Source: Desulfoplanes sp.
GTDB taxonomy: Bacteria > Desulfobacterota > Desulfovibrionia > Desulfovibrionales > Desulfomicrobiaceae
DNA: 6,097 nt
Direction of reading: 5' to 3'
Assembly: GCA_028708105.1 (NCBI GenBank)
Contig: JAQVZR010000122.1
Coordinates: forward strand, 1 to 6,097
The first letter of the stretch is position 1. Every line of letters begins with the position of its first letter. The translations under genes and the position numbers were made by a program. Shown here piece by piece: positions 1 through 5,796 of the stretch. The notes beneath the pieces are model-generated. The model made no database searches, was not told where the DNA came from, and saw nothing but the letters and a program-made list of their open reading frames with translations.

Positions 1-565
1 CGTTATTGACAAACCACGTACCGAGCTCTCTGCATACGCCCCACAAATGGAAATCGTCTACGTTGATACGAGCAAAATCCGCGACGTCATCGGACCCGGC
101 GGCAAAAATATCAAGGCCATCACAGCAGCAACGGATGCATCCATTGATATCGAAGATTCTGGTAAAATCTCCATCTTTGCCTACAACAAAGAATCCCTGA
201 ACAAAGCCAAAGAAATGGTTCTGTTCTACGACCAGAAGGCCGAACCGGGCAGAGACTATAATGGTGTGGTCAAAAAAATCATGGATTTCGGAGCATTCAT
301 TGAAATTCTTCCCGGCCTTGAAGGATTGTGCCATATTTCTCAGCTGTCCATGGAACGGGTGAACAAGGTTGAAGACGTGGTCCAGGAAGGCGATCCTCTG
401 AAAGTCAAAGTTATCGGCATTGAAGCTGGTGGTAAACTCCGCCTGAGTCGCAAAGCAGTACTCATGGAAGAAGCGGGCTTGGAGTTTTCCCTGGAAGACA
501 ACAAGCGCCCCAGCAGCGACAACCATAGACGTCCCCAAGGCGGCGGCAACAATCGTCGACGCTAA
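1..565 (+). CDS. pnp: Polyribonucleotide nucleotidyltransferase (PNPase), C-terminal part, 5' end outside window
   Basis: PNPase is a phosphorolytic 3'-5' exoribonuclease that works in the cytoplasm as a trimer, often within an RNA-degrading complex. Only the C-terminal RNA-binding part is here; the first whole codon starts at base 2 and the stop is TAA at 563-565. The linker with PRTELSAYAP is typical of the join between the second RNase PH domain and the KH domain. The KH domain (about 47-230) carries the loop VIGPGGKNIKAI. The S1 domain (about 245-460) carries GVVKKIMDFGAFIEILPGLEGLCHISQL and ends in KLRLSRKAVL. A short tail of about 20 residues is rich in Arg, Gly, Asn and Pro and ends in NNRRR, which may help bind RNA. 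The catalytic RNase PH domains lie upstream, so the active site cannot be checked. The gene is followed by the hairpin at 609-663. Confidence 0.97.
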   Translation, partial: VIDKPRTELSAYAPQMEIVYVDTSKIRDVIGPGGKNIKAITAATDASIDIEDSGKISIFAYNKESLNKAKEMVLFYDQKAEPGRDYNGVVKKIMDFGAFIEILPGLEGLCHISQLSMERVNKVEDVVQEGDPLKVKVIGIEAGGKLRLSRKAVLMEEAGLEFSLEDNKRPSSDNHRRPQGGGNNRRR

Positions 566-608
566 TCAGCGAAGTCATCTGCTAATTTTTTAGTAGTGAT
601 GCAAAAAT

Positions 609-663
609 ATAGTACACAAAGAGCCGCATCGGGATATCCCCGGTGCGGCTCTTTGTGTACTAT
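609..663. terminator. Long hairpin, probable bidirectional terminator between convergent genes
   Basis: Bases 609-628 are a perfect 20-bp inverted repeat of 644-663. The stem continues inward with one U-G wobble (629/643, + strand RNA) and four more pairs, leaving a 5-nt loop at 634-638. In the minus direction the stem is followed by ATTTTTGC, a proper U-tract for the end of the lipoprotein gene at 703. In the + direction no U-run follows the full stem. There the inner GC-rich core, with CTCTTTGTG at its 3' side, could terminate pnp transcripts. It lies 43 nt after the pnp stop and 39 nt beyond the lipoprotein stop. Confidence 0.8.
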
Positions 664-702
664 GATGCCATCTACTGTGTTTAAAAAGAATGGACCCTGC
701 AA

Positions 703-1449
703 TTATTCTTTGATTTTTCCCCGTTTCCCCAGTTCTTCGGGAGAATCCAGCAAAGGTAATTCATAGGTCTCAAGTCCCTGTCCAGCGCGTACCGTGATCG
801 CTATTTTTTCAATTCCCTTACTGCCGGGAAGATAGAGATATCCCATTCTGGTATACGTCGGAGGGATAGGGGATTCTTTCCAGGCATACTGCTGCAATTC
901 ATCCTGGATAGTACGCTGGAGCTTTTTCTCCGCTTCAGGCAGAGATCCTGCAGCAAAAGCCGTACCGCCGACGGCAGCCCCCAGACCCGCCCCCACAAGC
1001 ACATTATCCCTTGTAAACATGGAAATAATGGCCCCTAAGCCACCGCCAAGAGCAGCTCCCAGCCCTCCGGATTTGAGAGCATTCTGAGCCGTCTGCTTAA
1101 ATGTTTCCGAGGCAAAGACCAGACGCGCGGCCTCATTGGTGGAATAAGCAAGATAATCACCATCCAAACCAATGCCGCGCACATCTTCCACCAGCACGCG
1201 AGGCTGATTGCTGCCGATATTTTTGAAAACCAGAAAGACCGGTTCAAGATCGGCCTTTTGATAATTGAGCCCCTTACCTGTATGCTGATACTTTATGGCA
1301 GCTATATCCCACTGGGGGGTCTTCACGGCATCTTCTACCTGCGAAGGGTCTATCACCCTGCGCGGCTGGGGAAGAGGGTTGGTGGGGGCACACGCGAAGG
1401 TCATCAGCAACGCGAACATCATACCGAACACCAGTATGTATTTTTTCAT
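703..1449 (-). CDS. Putative outer-membrane lipoprotein with glycine-zipper segment, function unknown
   Basis: This 248-residue protein begins with a type II signal peptide: a KK start, a hydrophobic run, and a lipobox TFAC with Cys20 as the predicted lipidated residue. The +2 residue is Ala rather than Asp, so sorting to the outer membrane is expected. Residues about 20-125 are soluble and contain LEPVFLVFKN and VRGIGLDGDYLAYS. Residues about 128-168 form two Gly/Ala-rich hydrophobic stretches (GGLGAALGGGLGAII and GAGLGAAVGG) around a short polar turn, which is a glycine-zipper pattern. The C-terminal part is soluble, with MGYLYLPGS and a Lys/Glu-rich end. The start is supported by GGAG six bases before the ATG. 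It is 109 nt downstream of the small gene ending at 1559, so it may have its own promoter; the hairpin at 609-663 would end it. I do not recognise a named family. Gene call firm, function unknown. Confidence 0.85.
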   Translation of the reverse strand: MKKYILVFGMMFALLMTFACAPTNPLPQPRRVIDPSQVEDAVKTPQWDIAAIKYQHTGKGLNYQKADLEPVFLVFKNIGSNQPRVLVEDVRGIGLDGDYLAYSTNEAARLVFASETFKQTAQNALKSGGLGAALGGGLGAIISMFTRDNVLVGAGLGAAVGGTAFAAGSLPEAEKKLQRTIQDELQQYAWKESPIPPTYTRMGYLYLPGSKGIEKIAITVRAGQGLETYELPLLDSPEELGKRGKIKE

Positions 1450-1479
1450 AATTATCTCCAGGTAACAGGATACGGCTGA

Positions 1480-1551
1480 AAACGTGGCCGACGAAAACCT
1501 ACGGTTTACATCACGCAGACAAGCTCCCTACGTAACGCATACGCCACGTTT
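1480..1551. repeat. 9-bp perfect inverted repeat in the gap upstream of the lipoprotein gene
   Basis: AAACGTGGC at 1480-1488 is matched in inverted orientation by GCCACGTTT at 1543-1551, with 54 nt between the arms. It fills most of the 109-nt gap between the gene ending at 1559 and the lipoprotein start at 1449. It could form a long-loop hairpin or be a pair of protein-binding half sites. On the minus strand the distal arm ends in four T's, which would make only a poor terminator. I found no convincing -35/-10 pair here. Confidence 0.35.
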
Positions 1552-1558
1552 CTTCACC

Positions 1559-1807
1559 TCAGGACTGACGGGCCACCTTCCACCTGGAAGATGGCGTAAG
1601 ATGGATCACATCTCCCGGTTGCCGAGAAATGACGCTTTGCAGATCCAATTCGTCGAGACTTCTTTCCAGGATACTTTCGCTGGAACTCCACTTGGTACGG
1701 ACGTCATCCAAGGAAATATCTTTTGCAAATTCCCCAAAGTAATCCAGAAGAATATATAGAGAGACCGCCTCCACAGAGAGTCCTAATTCAAAAATTCTCG
1801 TTTCCAT
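1559..1807 (-). CDS. Small hypothetical protein, possible winged-helix fold
   Basis: This 82-residue protein has no signal peptide or membrane helix. The visible pattern is a hydrophobic first helix (about 11-24, VEAVSLYILLDYFG), a helix with ISLDDVRTKW (31-40), a third helix (about 42-56, SESILERSLDELDLQ), and a short strand-turn-strand with VISRQPGDVIHLTPSSRWKV (59-78). That order resembles a small winged helix-turn-helix domain, as in many DNA- or protein-binding modules, but I cannot name a family. The start overlaps the 3' end of the VanZ-like gene by 20 nt, and AAGGAAGG sits just upstream of the ATG, so translation is probably coupled. It could be an adaptor or a local regulator; both are guesses. 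The overlap, the ribosome binding site and the protein-like composition support a real gene. Confidence 0.7.
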   Translation of the reverse strand: METRIFELGLSVEAVSLYILLDYFGEFAKDISLDDVRTKWSSSESILERSLDELDLQSVISRQPGDVIHLTPSSRWKVARQS

Positions 1808-2183
1808 CCGACCTTCCTTTTTCGCTTTTCCACATCATCACAACCCGCACAAGGACTCCGATACATGCCCCCGCAGCGTTGGCACCGGCATCGGCGAATT
1901 CCGCGCTTCTCCCGGTGGGCAACACACCTTGCCCCACTTCAAGAAGTCCTCCAAGTAGCATTAGAAAGCTCAAAACAACAAGAGGAATCCGCCTCTGAAA
2001 CCGCCAAGGAGCACTCAGGGCCAGGAAGGCGTAGGTCGCCAGATGAAGCACCTTGTCACCGTTCCGGACACCAAGGTCCAGATTCAGGGGCCGCAGGGAC
2101 ATATAGGCCACAAAAATAATCAATCCCCACCAGATCCACATGAACAGGGGTTCCAAGGCCATCCATCGACGCTGCCGGTTCAT
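1788..2183 (-). CDS. VanZ-like family membrane protein
   Basis: This 131-residue protein has four likely membrane helices (about 13-30, 45-57, 66-85 and 98-117). It carries the spaced polar pattern of VanZ-like proteins: DKVLHLATYAFLAL near helix 2, then E82, Q85, P89, R92, E95, D98, N102 and G105 at the start of helix 4. The family is named after the teicoplanin-resistance protein VanZ, but most members are of unknown biochemical role in the cytoplasmic membrane and no resistance function should be assumed. I chose the ATG at 2183, which overlaps the aminotransferase stop in an ATGA arrangement and has AAGGA just upstream. An upstream in-frame ATG at 2198 would add five residues (MYQGN) but lacks a well-placed ribosome binding site. 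The close overlaps with both neighbours imply one transcript with the sugar aminotransferase, so a role linked to envelope glycans is plausible but unproven. Confidence 0.85.
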   Translation of the reverse strand: MNRQRRWMALEPLFMWIWWGLIIFVAYMSLRPLNLDLGVRNGDKVLHLATYAFLALSAPWRFQRRIPLVVLSFLMLLGGLLEVGQGVLPTGRSAEFADAGANAAGACIGVLVRVVMMWKSEKGRSDGNENF

Positions 2184-3343
2184 ATTTCCTTGATACATGC
2201 AGCGATCTTTTCCTGAACGTCTTTTTCCAAGTACGGATGCATGGGCAGACTGAACACCCGTTCCCCCACCCGCTCACTTACGGGCATGGTTCCTTTGGTA
2301 TATCCCAAACCCGTAAAAGCAGTCTGCAAATGCAGTGGGATGGGATAATAGATAGCGGTTGGAATACCTGCTTCCCGCAGGTGAGCCTGCAGGGCCTCAC
2401 GATGGTTTGAATCCCTGGCCAGTACAGAATACTGTGCCCAGACCGAAGTATATCCTTCGGGAACATATGGAGTTACCACATGTTCGGCCAACAATGCAGT
2501 ATACCGTGCGGCCACAGTAGTACGCAACCCGATCTCTTCCGGGAAAAGGATAAATTTTGCTTGTAATATAGCGGCTTGTAGAGAATCCATCCGTCCGTTG
2601 ATGCCGATACGGATGTTGTCATATCGGTCCGAACCCATGCCATGCACCCTGATGGAAACAAGTTTTTCATAGAGTTTCGCATCATCTGTAAAGCACATCC
2701 CACCATCCCCATAGCAGCCCAGGGGCTTGGCCGGGAAAAAGGATGTACAACCGATCTCACCAAAACCACAGGTTTTTTTGACACGATCCTTATATGTTGC
2801 ACCAAAAGCCTGGGCCCCGTCTTCAATAATTTTCAGGCCGTGTTCGTTGCAAAGGGATTCGATACGGTCATAATCTGCAGCCTGACCAAAAAGATCCACG
2901 GGGATGACTGCCCTGGGGGTCAGGGTCTCATACCCTTTGGGCAGGGGATACAGCGAGGTATCCTTGGCCTTGAGAGCGCCAATGGCCTGCTCAAGGCGTG
3001 CAGGGTCCATCGTATAGGTCCTGGGATCGATATCCACAAAAACGGGGGTCGCGCCAAGGAAGGCAATCTCTTCGGCCGTGGCAAAGAACGTAAAAGGCGA
3101 TGTGAATACGGCGTCTCCCGGTCCAATATCCAAGGCCATAAGGGCCATGAGCAGAGCGTCACTGCCCGACGAACATCCAACCGCAAACTGGGACCCGATA
3201 TATGTACCGAGAGTTTTTTCCAAGCTCTTGATTTCCGGTCCCATAATATATGCTCCATGCTCCAGGACCGCTTCCATATTCGACCGGATCTGTTCTTCAA
3301 TACGCCGGTACTGTGCCTTGAGATCGATAAAGGGAATTGCCAT
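2180..3343 (-). CDS. DegT/DnrJ/EryC1/StrS PLP-dependent sugar aminotransferase (GnnB/WbpE-like)
   Basis: This 387-residue protein is a full-length fold-type I sugar aminotransferase that would transfer an amino group to a 3-keto (or similar) nucleotide sugar in the cytoplasm. Visible landmarks are the N-terminal IPFIDLKAQY; GAYIMGPEI; the cofactor phosphate loop SSGSDAL (58-64); SPFTFFATAEEIAFLGATPVFVDI; VDLFGQAADYD (149-159); IIEDGAQAFGA with Asp175, expected to pair with the PLP ring nitrogen; SFFPAKPLGCYGDGG with Lys206 as the Schiff-base lysine; and GINGRMDSLQAAIL with Asn250. The CTSFFPAKPLGCYGDGG block is shared by WbpE (3-keto-UDP-GlcNAcA aminotransferase) and GnnB (3-keto-UDP-GlcNAc aminotransferase). 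The nearby Gfo/Idh oxidoreductase and lpxB make me prefer the GnnB role, and no other genes of the uronate pathway are in the window. The ribosome binding site is weak (GAGAG about 10 bases upstream). It overlaps the VanZ-like gene by 4 nt. Family certain, exact substrate inferred. Confidence 0.93.
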   Translation of the reverse strand: MAIPFIDLKAQYRRIEEQIRSNMEAVLEHGAYIMGPEIKSLEKTLGTYIGSQFAVGCSSGSDALLMALMALDIGPGDAVFTSPFTFFATAEEIAFLGATPVFVDIDPRTYTMDPARLEQAIGALKAKDTSLYPLPKGYETLTPRAVIPVDLFGQAADYDRIESLCNEHGLKIIEDGAQAFGATYKDRVKKTCGFGEIGCTSFFPAKPLGCYGDGGMCFTDDAKLYEKLVSIRVHGMGSDRYDNIRIGINGRMDSLQAAILQAKFILFPEEIGLRTTVAARYTALLAEHVVTPYVPEGYTSVWAQYSVLARDSNHREALQAHLREAGIPTAIYYPIPLHLQTAFTGLGYTKGTMPVSERVGERVFSLPMHPYLEKDVQEKIAACIKEI

Positions 3344-3469
3344 GTTACGCAGACTCTCTGGTTAGTGGTTGGAAAAATAACAAACGGTGAAGCATACCAA
3401 GGAGACGGGCCGTTCTCTTCGCTCTTCCCCCCTCTCTAAACCAAACCCAGTTTCAGACCCATAGTTTTC

Positions 3470-3488
3470 GAACAGGTTATCACTGTTC
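3470..3488. repeat. Short 6-bp hairpin GAACAG/CTGTTC
   Basis: GAACAG at 3470-3475 and CTGTTC at 3483-3488 form a 6-bp stem with a 7-nt loop. On the + strand it is followed after five bases by a T6 run, so in isolation it looks like a weak intrinsic terminator. No + strand gene is known to reach it. It may be an operator-like dyad or part of the border of the neighbouring palindromic element. Confidence 0.3.
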
Positions 3489-3493
3489 AATTC

Positions 3494-3606
3494 TTTTTTC
3501 ACCGCGAAGGGCACGAAGGAACGCGAAGGGTGAAGAATCTGGGATAGATTGAGCTTTATTTTGTTGCTTTTCTTCGTGTTCCTTAGCGTTCTTCGCGGTG
3601 AAAAAA
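3494..3606. repeat. Imperfect palindromic intergenic repeat element (~113 bp)
   Basis: The left arm (about 3494-3529) begins with T6 and CACCGCGAAG. The right arm (about 3571-3606) ends with CTTCGCGGTG and an A run. The outer 16 bases match perfectly as an inverted repeat, and the next 20 match at 14 positions. Between the arms are about 41 AT-rich bases. Each arm is itself made of short units with CGAAG or AAGG recurring every 9-10 bases (GCGAAGGG, CACGAAGGA, ACGCGAAGGG). The U runs are on the 5' side of the stem in either direction, so this is not an ordinary intrinsic terminator. The shape fits a dispersed REP/MITE-like palindrome, and I recall similar CGCGAAG-unit repeats between genes in many bacteria. 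TCAAT at 3487-3491 and 3609-3613 might be a target duplication, but it is not flush with the ends. Confidence 0.7.
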
Positions 3607-3632
3607 ACTCAATCCCTCAAACGTGGTTTGGT

Positions 3633-4625
3633 TTAACACGAAAAATCTTCGGGATGTCTGATTTTTTGAAGGATCGTTGCCGCCACTTCCAAGGCATGCA
3701 TACCGTCTTCGCCCGTAACGGGTGTATGTTCTCCCCGCTCAATGGCCTGGGCAAACCTTTCCAGTTCCAACTCCATGGAATTCACTTCAGGGACGTCCGG
3801 ACGAGTATAAAAAACCTGTTTTTTACGATCCCCGGCACCGATGGTCGCCACGGGAAGGCCCTTTCCGGTATCCGCAGCACTGCCTCCCAGTTGGAACACC
3901 TCGGATTGTTTTTTTAAAAAATCAATGGCTATATACATATTTTTCTGGAACACACGCATCTTACGCATGGCCTTGGTCGAAATCCTGCTGGTCGTGATAT
4001 TGGCCACAGCCCCGTTCTCGAAGATCAGACGAACATTAGCAATATCTTCGGAATCAGAGACAACAGAGACCCCAGAGGCCTCAATACAACGCAACGGGCT
4101 TTTCATCAACGACAGAATAATATCCAAGTCGTGGATCATGAGATCTAAAATCACGCTGACATCCGTACCCCTGGGGTTAAAAGGACTCAAGCGATGCGCC
4201 TCGATAAACAGAGGCTCCAGGGCATAGTCCTTCAGGGACAAAATAGCAGGGTTGAAACGTTCGATGTGCCCCACTTGCAGTTTTTTCCCGGCATTTTCAG
4301 CCAAACGGACCATTTCTCTCGCCTCATCAACCGTTCCGGTGATAGGTTTTTCCAAAAAGATATGACAACCATGCTCCAGGGCCAGCTTGGCCACCGCGAA
4401 ATGATGCACCGTAGGAACGACAATACTCACGGCCTCGACAGCATCAAGCAGATCTTCCATGCGTTCAAAACATTGCACACCCACCTGTTCGGCTACTTCC
4501 CGACAACGCGCAGTATCAGTATCATACACCCCGACAAGATCTAACGATTCCATCTGGGATGTCACCCGGGCATGAATGGCTCCCAAATGACCTACGCCTA
4601 TAATTCCATACGCAAGTGCGTTCAT
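3633..4625 (-). CDS. Gfo/Idh/MocA-family oxidoreductase, lipid A cluster type (GnnA-like)
   Basis: This 330-residue cytoplasmic NAD(P)-dependent dehydrogenase is predicted to oxidise a hydroxyl of a nucleotide sugar. The N-terminal Rossmann fold shows YGIIGVGHLGAIHA (GxGxxG at residues 10-15) followed by the acidic end of strand 2, VGVYDTD. The family motif EKP is at 92-94 (FLEKPITGTVDEA). The C-terminal domain begins with VGHIERFNPA (118-127), a signature I associate with members found in lpx clusters, and has DLMIHDLDIIL (161-171), where the family's conserved His-Asp lies. I chose the ATG at 4625. An upstream in-frame ATG at 4718 would add 31 residues that lie inside lpxB and do not look like the family. 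GGGGA sits about nine bases before the chosen start, 22 nt after lpxB, so the two are almost surely co-transcribed. With the aminotransferase it could make UDP-3-amino sugars for lipid A; that pairing is inference. Confidence 0.92.
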   Translation of the reverse strand: MNALAYGIIGVGHLGAIHARVTSQMESLDLVGVYDTDTARCREVAEQVGVQCFERMEDLLDAVEAVSIVVPTVHHFAVAKLALEHGCHIFLEKPITGTVDEAREMVRLAENAGKKLQVGHIERFNPAILSLKDYALEPLFIEAHRLSPFNPRGTDVSVILDLMIHDLDIILSLMKSPLRCIEASGVSVVSDSEDIANVRLIFENGAVANITTSRISTKAMRKMRVFQKNMYIAIDFLKKQSEVFQLGGSAADTGKGLPVATIGAGDRKKQVFYTRPDVPEVNSMELELERFAQAIERGEHTPVTGEDGMHALEVAATILQKIRHPEDFSC

Positions 4626-4647
4626 ATGTGAATCCCCGCAAAAAATG

Positions 4648-5796
4648 TTATTGATTTTCGGCCTGGATATATTCCAGCACGGCCCGGGCCGCCCGGGTAG
4701 TGGCATTATCCGGCCCAACCATATCCGGCAGTCGATTCACGGTTGCTATGATCTCTTCCAGATACTCCGGATGCTCAAACCAGACCCGAGCCTGAGCCGC
4801 CAGAGCCTGCGGCGTGGCATCGTGCTGGATGAACTCGGGGAAAACGCGTTGCTGAAGAATCAGATTGGCCATCCCGATATACTGGACCTTGATAAGTGCC
4901 CGGCCAACATAATAACTAAGCGGCGCGACCTTATATGCCAGCATGGTCGGCACTCCAAGCAGAGCGCATTCAAAGGTGGCTGTGCCTGAAGCAGCAATCA
5001 CAAACCGGCACCTTCTAAGTTCCTCGTACCTTTTTGCCGTGGGAAAAATATCCACGGGAAGATTTTTGGGCCACAAGTCCTGAATCCATTCGGCGTTGAC
5101 ATGGGGCGCCTGGATCAGGCTGAATCTGATCTCGGGATCGGACTGAACGAGAGAGGAAGCAGCGGCGGCAAACACCGGCAACAAGGAAAAGATCTCTTTC
5201 TTACGGCTTCCCGGCAGGATTCCCACACGTTTGGCTTCCGGTTTCTTTTTTTTGAGCGTCCCGAGATCCATGAGTTCCAGAAGAGGATTACCGACAAAAG
5301 TTGCTGTCAGGCCGTGTTCCCGAAAAAAAGATTCCTCAAAAGGGAAAATACATAACAGACGATCCACCCAGCGCTTCAAGAATTTCACCCGCCCCTTGCG
5401 CCAGGCCCAAACCTGAGGAGTAATATAGTAGATAACCGGTATGCCCAGACGTTTGGCCATTTTTGCGACCCTGAAATTAAAATCAGGGGAATCAATGAGC
5501 ACAACAGCCCCAGGGCGTTCCTGGGTGAGAATGCGTTTGATCGTGGCAAACAACCCCAAAATTTTGGGAAGGTGGCCAATAACCTCGGTCAGGCCCATAA
5601 CGGACAGAGCCTCAGAAGGGATTCTGGCATCAAATCCGGTTTCACGCATAGCAGCCCCCCCCATGCCAAAGCATCGGACCTCGGGAGCTAAGCGACCCAA
5701 TGCCCGGACCAGCATAGCCCCATACAGATCCCCCGAAGCCTCACCCGCACTGATCCACACGGTCGATCCATGAACACGTTGTTCCAAACGACGCAT
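4648..5796 (-). CDS. lpxB: Lipid-A-disaccharide synthase
   Basis: LpxB joins UDP-2,3-diacylglucosamine and lipid X to give the beta-1,6 lipid A disaccharide 1-phosphate, at the inner face of the cytoplasmic membrane. The 382 residues match the usual family length. Landmarks in order are SAGEASGDLYGA (16-27), GMGG..M (44-50), VMGLTEVIGHLPK (66-78), DSPDFNFRVA (102-111), YYITPQVWAW (123-132), FPFEESFF (151-158), TFVGNPLLE (166-174), LPGSRKKEI (194-202) and SGTATFECALLGVP (270-283), with the C-terminal NLIL...PEFIQ region (311-325). Together these are diagnostic of the GT19 family and nothing key looks missing. GAGGG lies four bases before the ATG, which supports this start. It is the first minus-strand gene visible and is divergent from the gene starting at 6074, so the operon promoter should lie in 5797-6073. 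Presence of lpxB implies a Gram-negative outer membrane with lipid A. Confidence 0.97.
   Translation of the reverse strand: MRRLEQRVHGSTVWISAGEASGDLYGAMLVRALGRLAPEVRCFGMGGAAMRETGFDARIPSEALSVMGLTEVIGHLPKILGLFATIKRILTQERPGAVVLIDSPDFNFRVAKMAKRLGIPVIYYITPQVWAWRKGRVKFLKRWVDRLLCIFPFEESFFREHGLTATFVGNPLLELMDLGTLKKKKPEAKRVGILPGSRKKEIFSLLPVFAAAASSLVQSDPEIRFSLIQAPHVNAEWIQDLWPKNLPVDIFPTAKRYEELRRCRFVIAASGTATFECALLGVPTMLAYKVAPLSYYVGRALIKVQYIGMANLILQQRVFPEFIQHDATPQALAAQARVWFEHPEYLEEIIATVNRLPDMVGPDNATTRAARAVLEYIQAENQ

Larger units (their letters stand above)
3344..3632. other. 289-nt intergenic spacer between aminotransferase and oxidoreductase genes
   Basis: No gene is supported here. An open frame running through part of the spacer on the + strand is mostly repeat and the antisense of the oxidoreductase. 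The spacer holds a small hairpin (3470-3488), a large imperfect palindrome (3494-3606) and an outer 11-bp inverted repeat (3437-3447/3625-3635). Its size contrasts with the tight spacing of the genes on each side. The right-hand palindrome arm begins only 26 nt after the oxidoreductase stop, so the spacer is either a point where transcription is separated or an acquired insertion. I see no strong promoter for the aminotransferase, although the AT-rich stretch 3370-3390 could hold one. Confidence 0.6.
3437..3635. repeat. 11-bp perfect inverted repeat enclosing the palindromic element
   Basis: TAAACCAAACC at 3437-3447 is the exact reverse complement of GGTTTGGTTTA at 3625-3635. The right copy includes the TAA stop of the oxidoreductase gene (3633-3635). 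The arms are 177 nt apart and lie outside the larger palindrome, giving a nested arrangement. Eleven matching bases in a short spacer is more than expected by chance, but the sequence is simple (purine/pyrimidine-biased), so the weight is limited. Confidence 0.4.

Noticed and set aside
2642..3439. Long open frame of 265 codons on the + strand.
   Set aside because: It lies antisense to the well-supported aminotransferase, has no family-like motif and no good ribosome binding site; it is a codon-bias shadow.
3494..3606. The palindrome as a CRISPR array or ordinary intrinsic terminator.
   Set aside because: There are only two arms in inverted orientation with no repeat-spacer periodicity, and the U runs sit on the 5' side of the stem in both directions.
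3549..3917. Plus-strand open frame of 122 codons.
   Set aside because: It begins inside the palindromic repeat and continues antisense to the oxidoreductase gene; no independent support.
4626..4718. N-terminal extension of the oxidoreductase by 31 residues.
   Set aside because: The extra residues overlap the lpxB 3' end and do not resemble the family; the ATG at 4625 begins right before the GxGxxG strand and has a GGGGA ribosome binding site.
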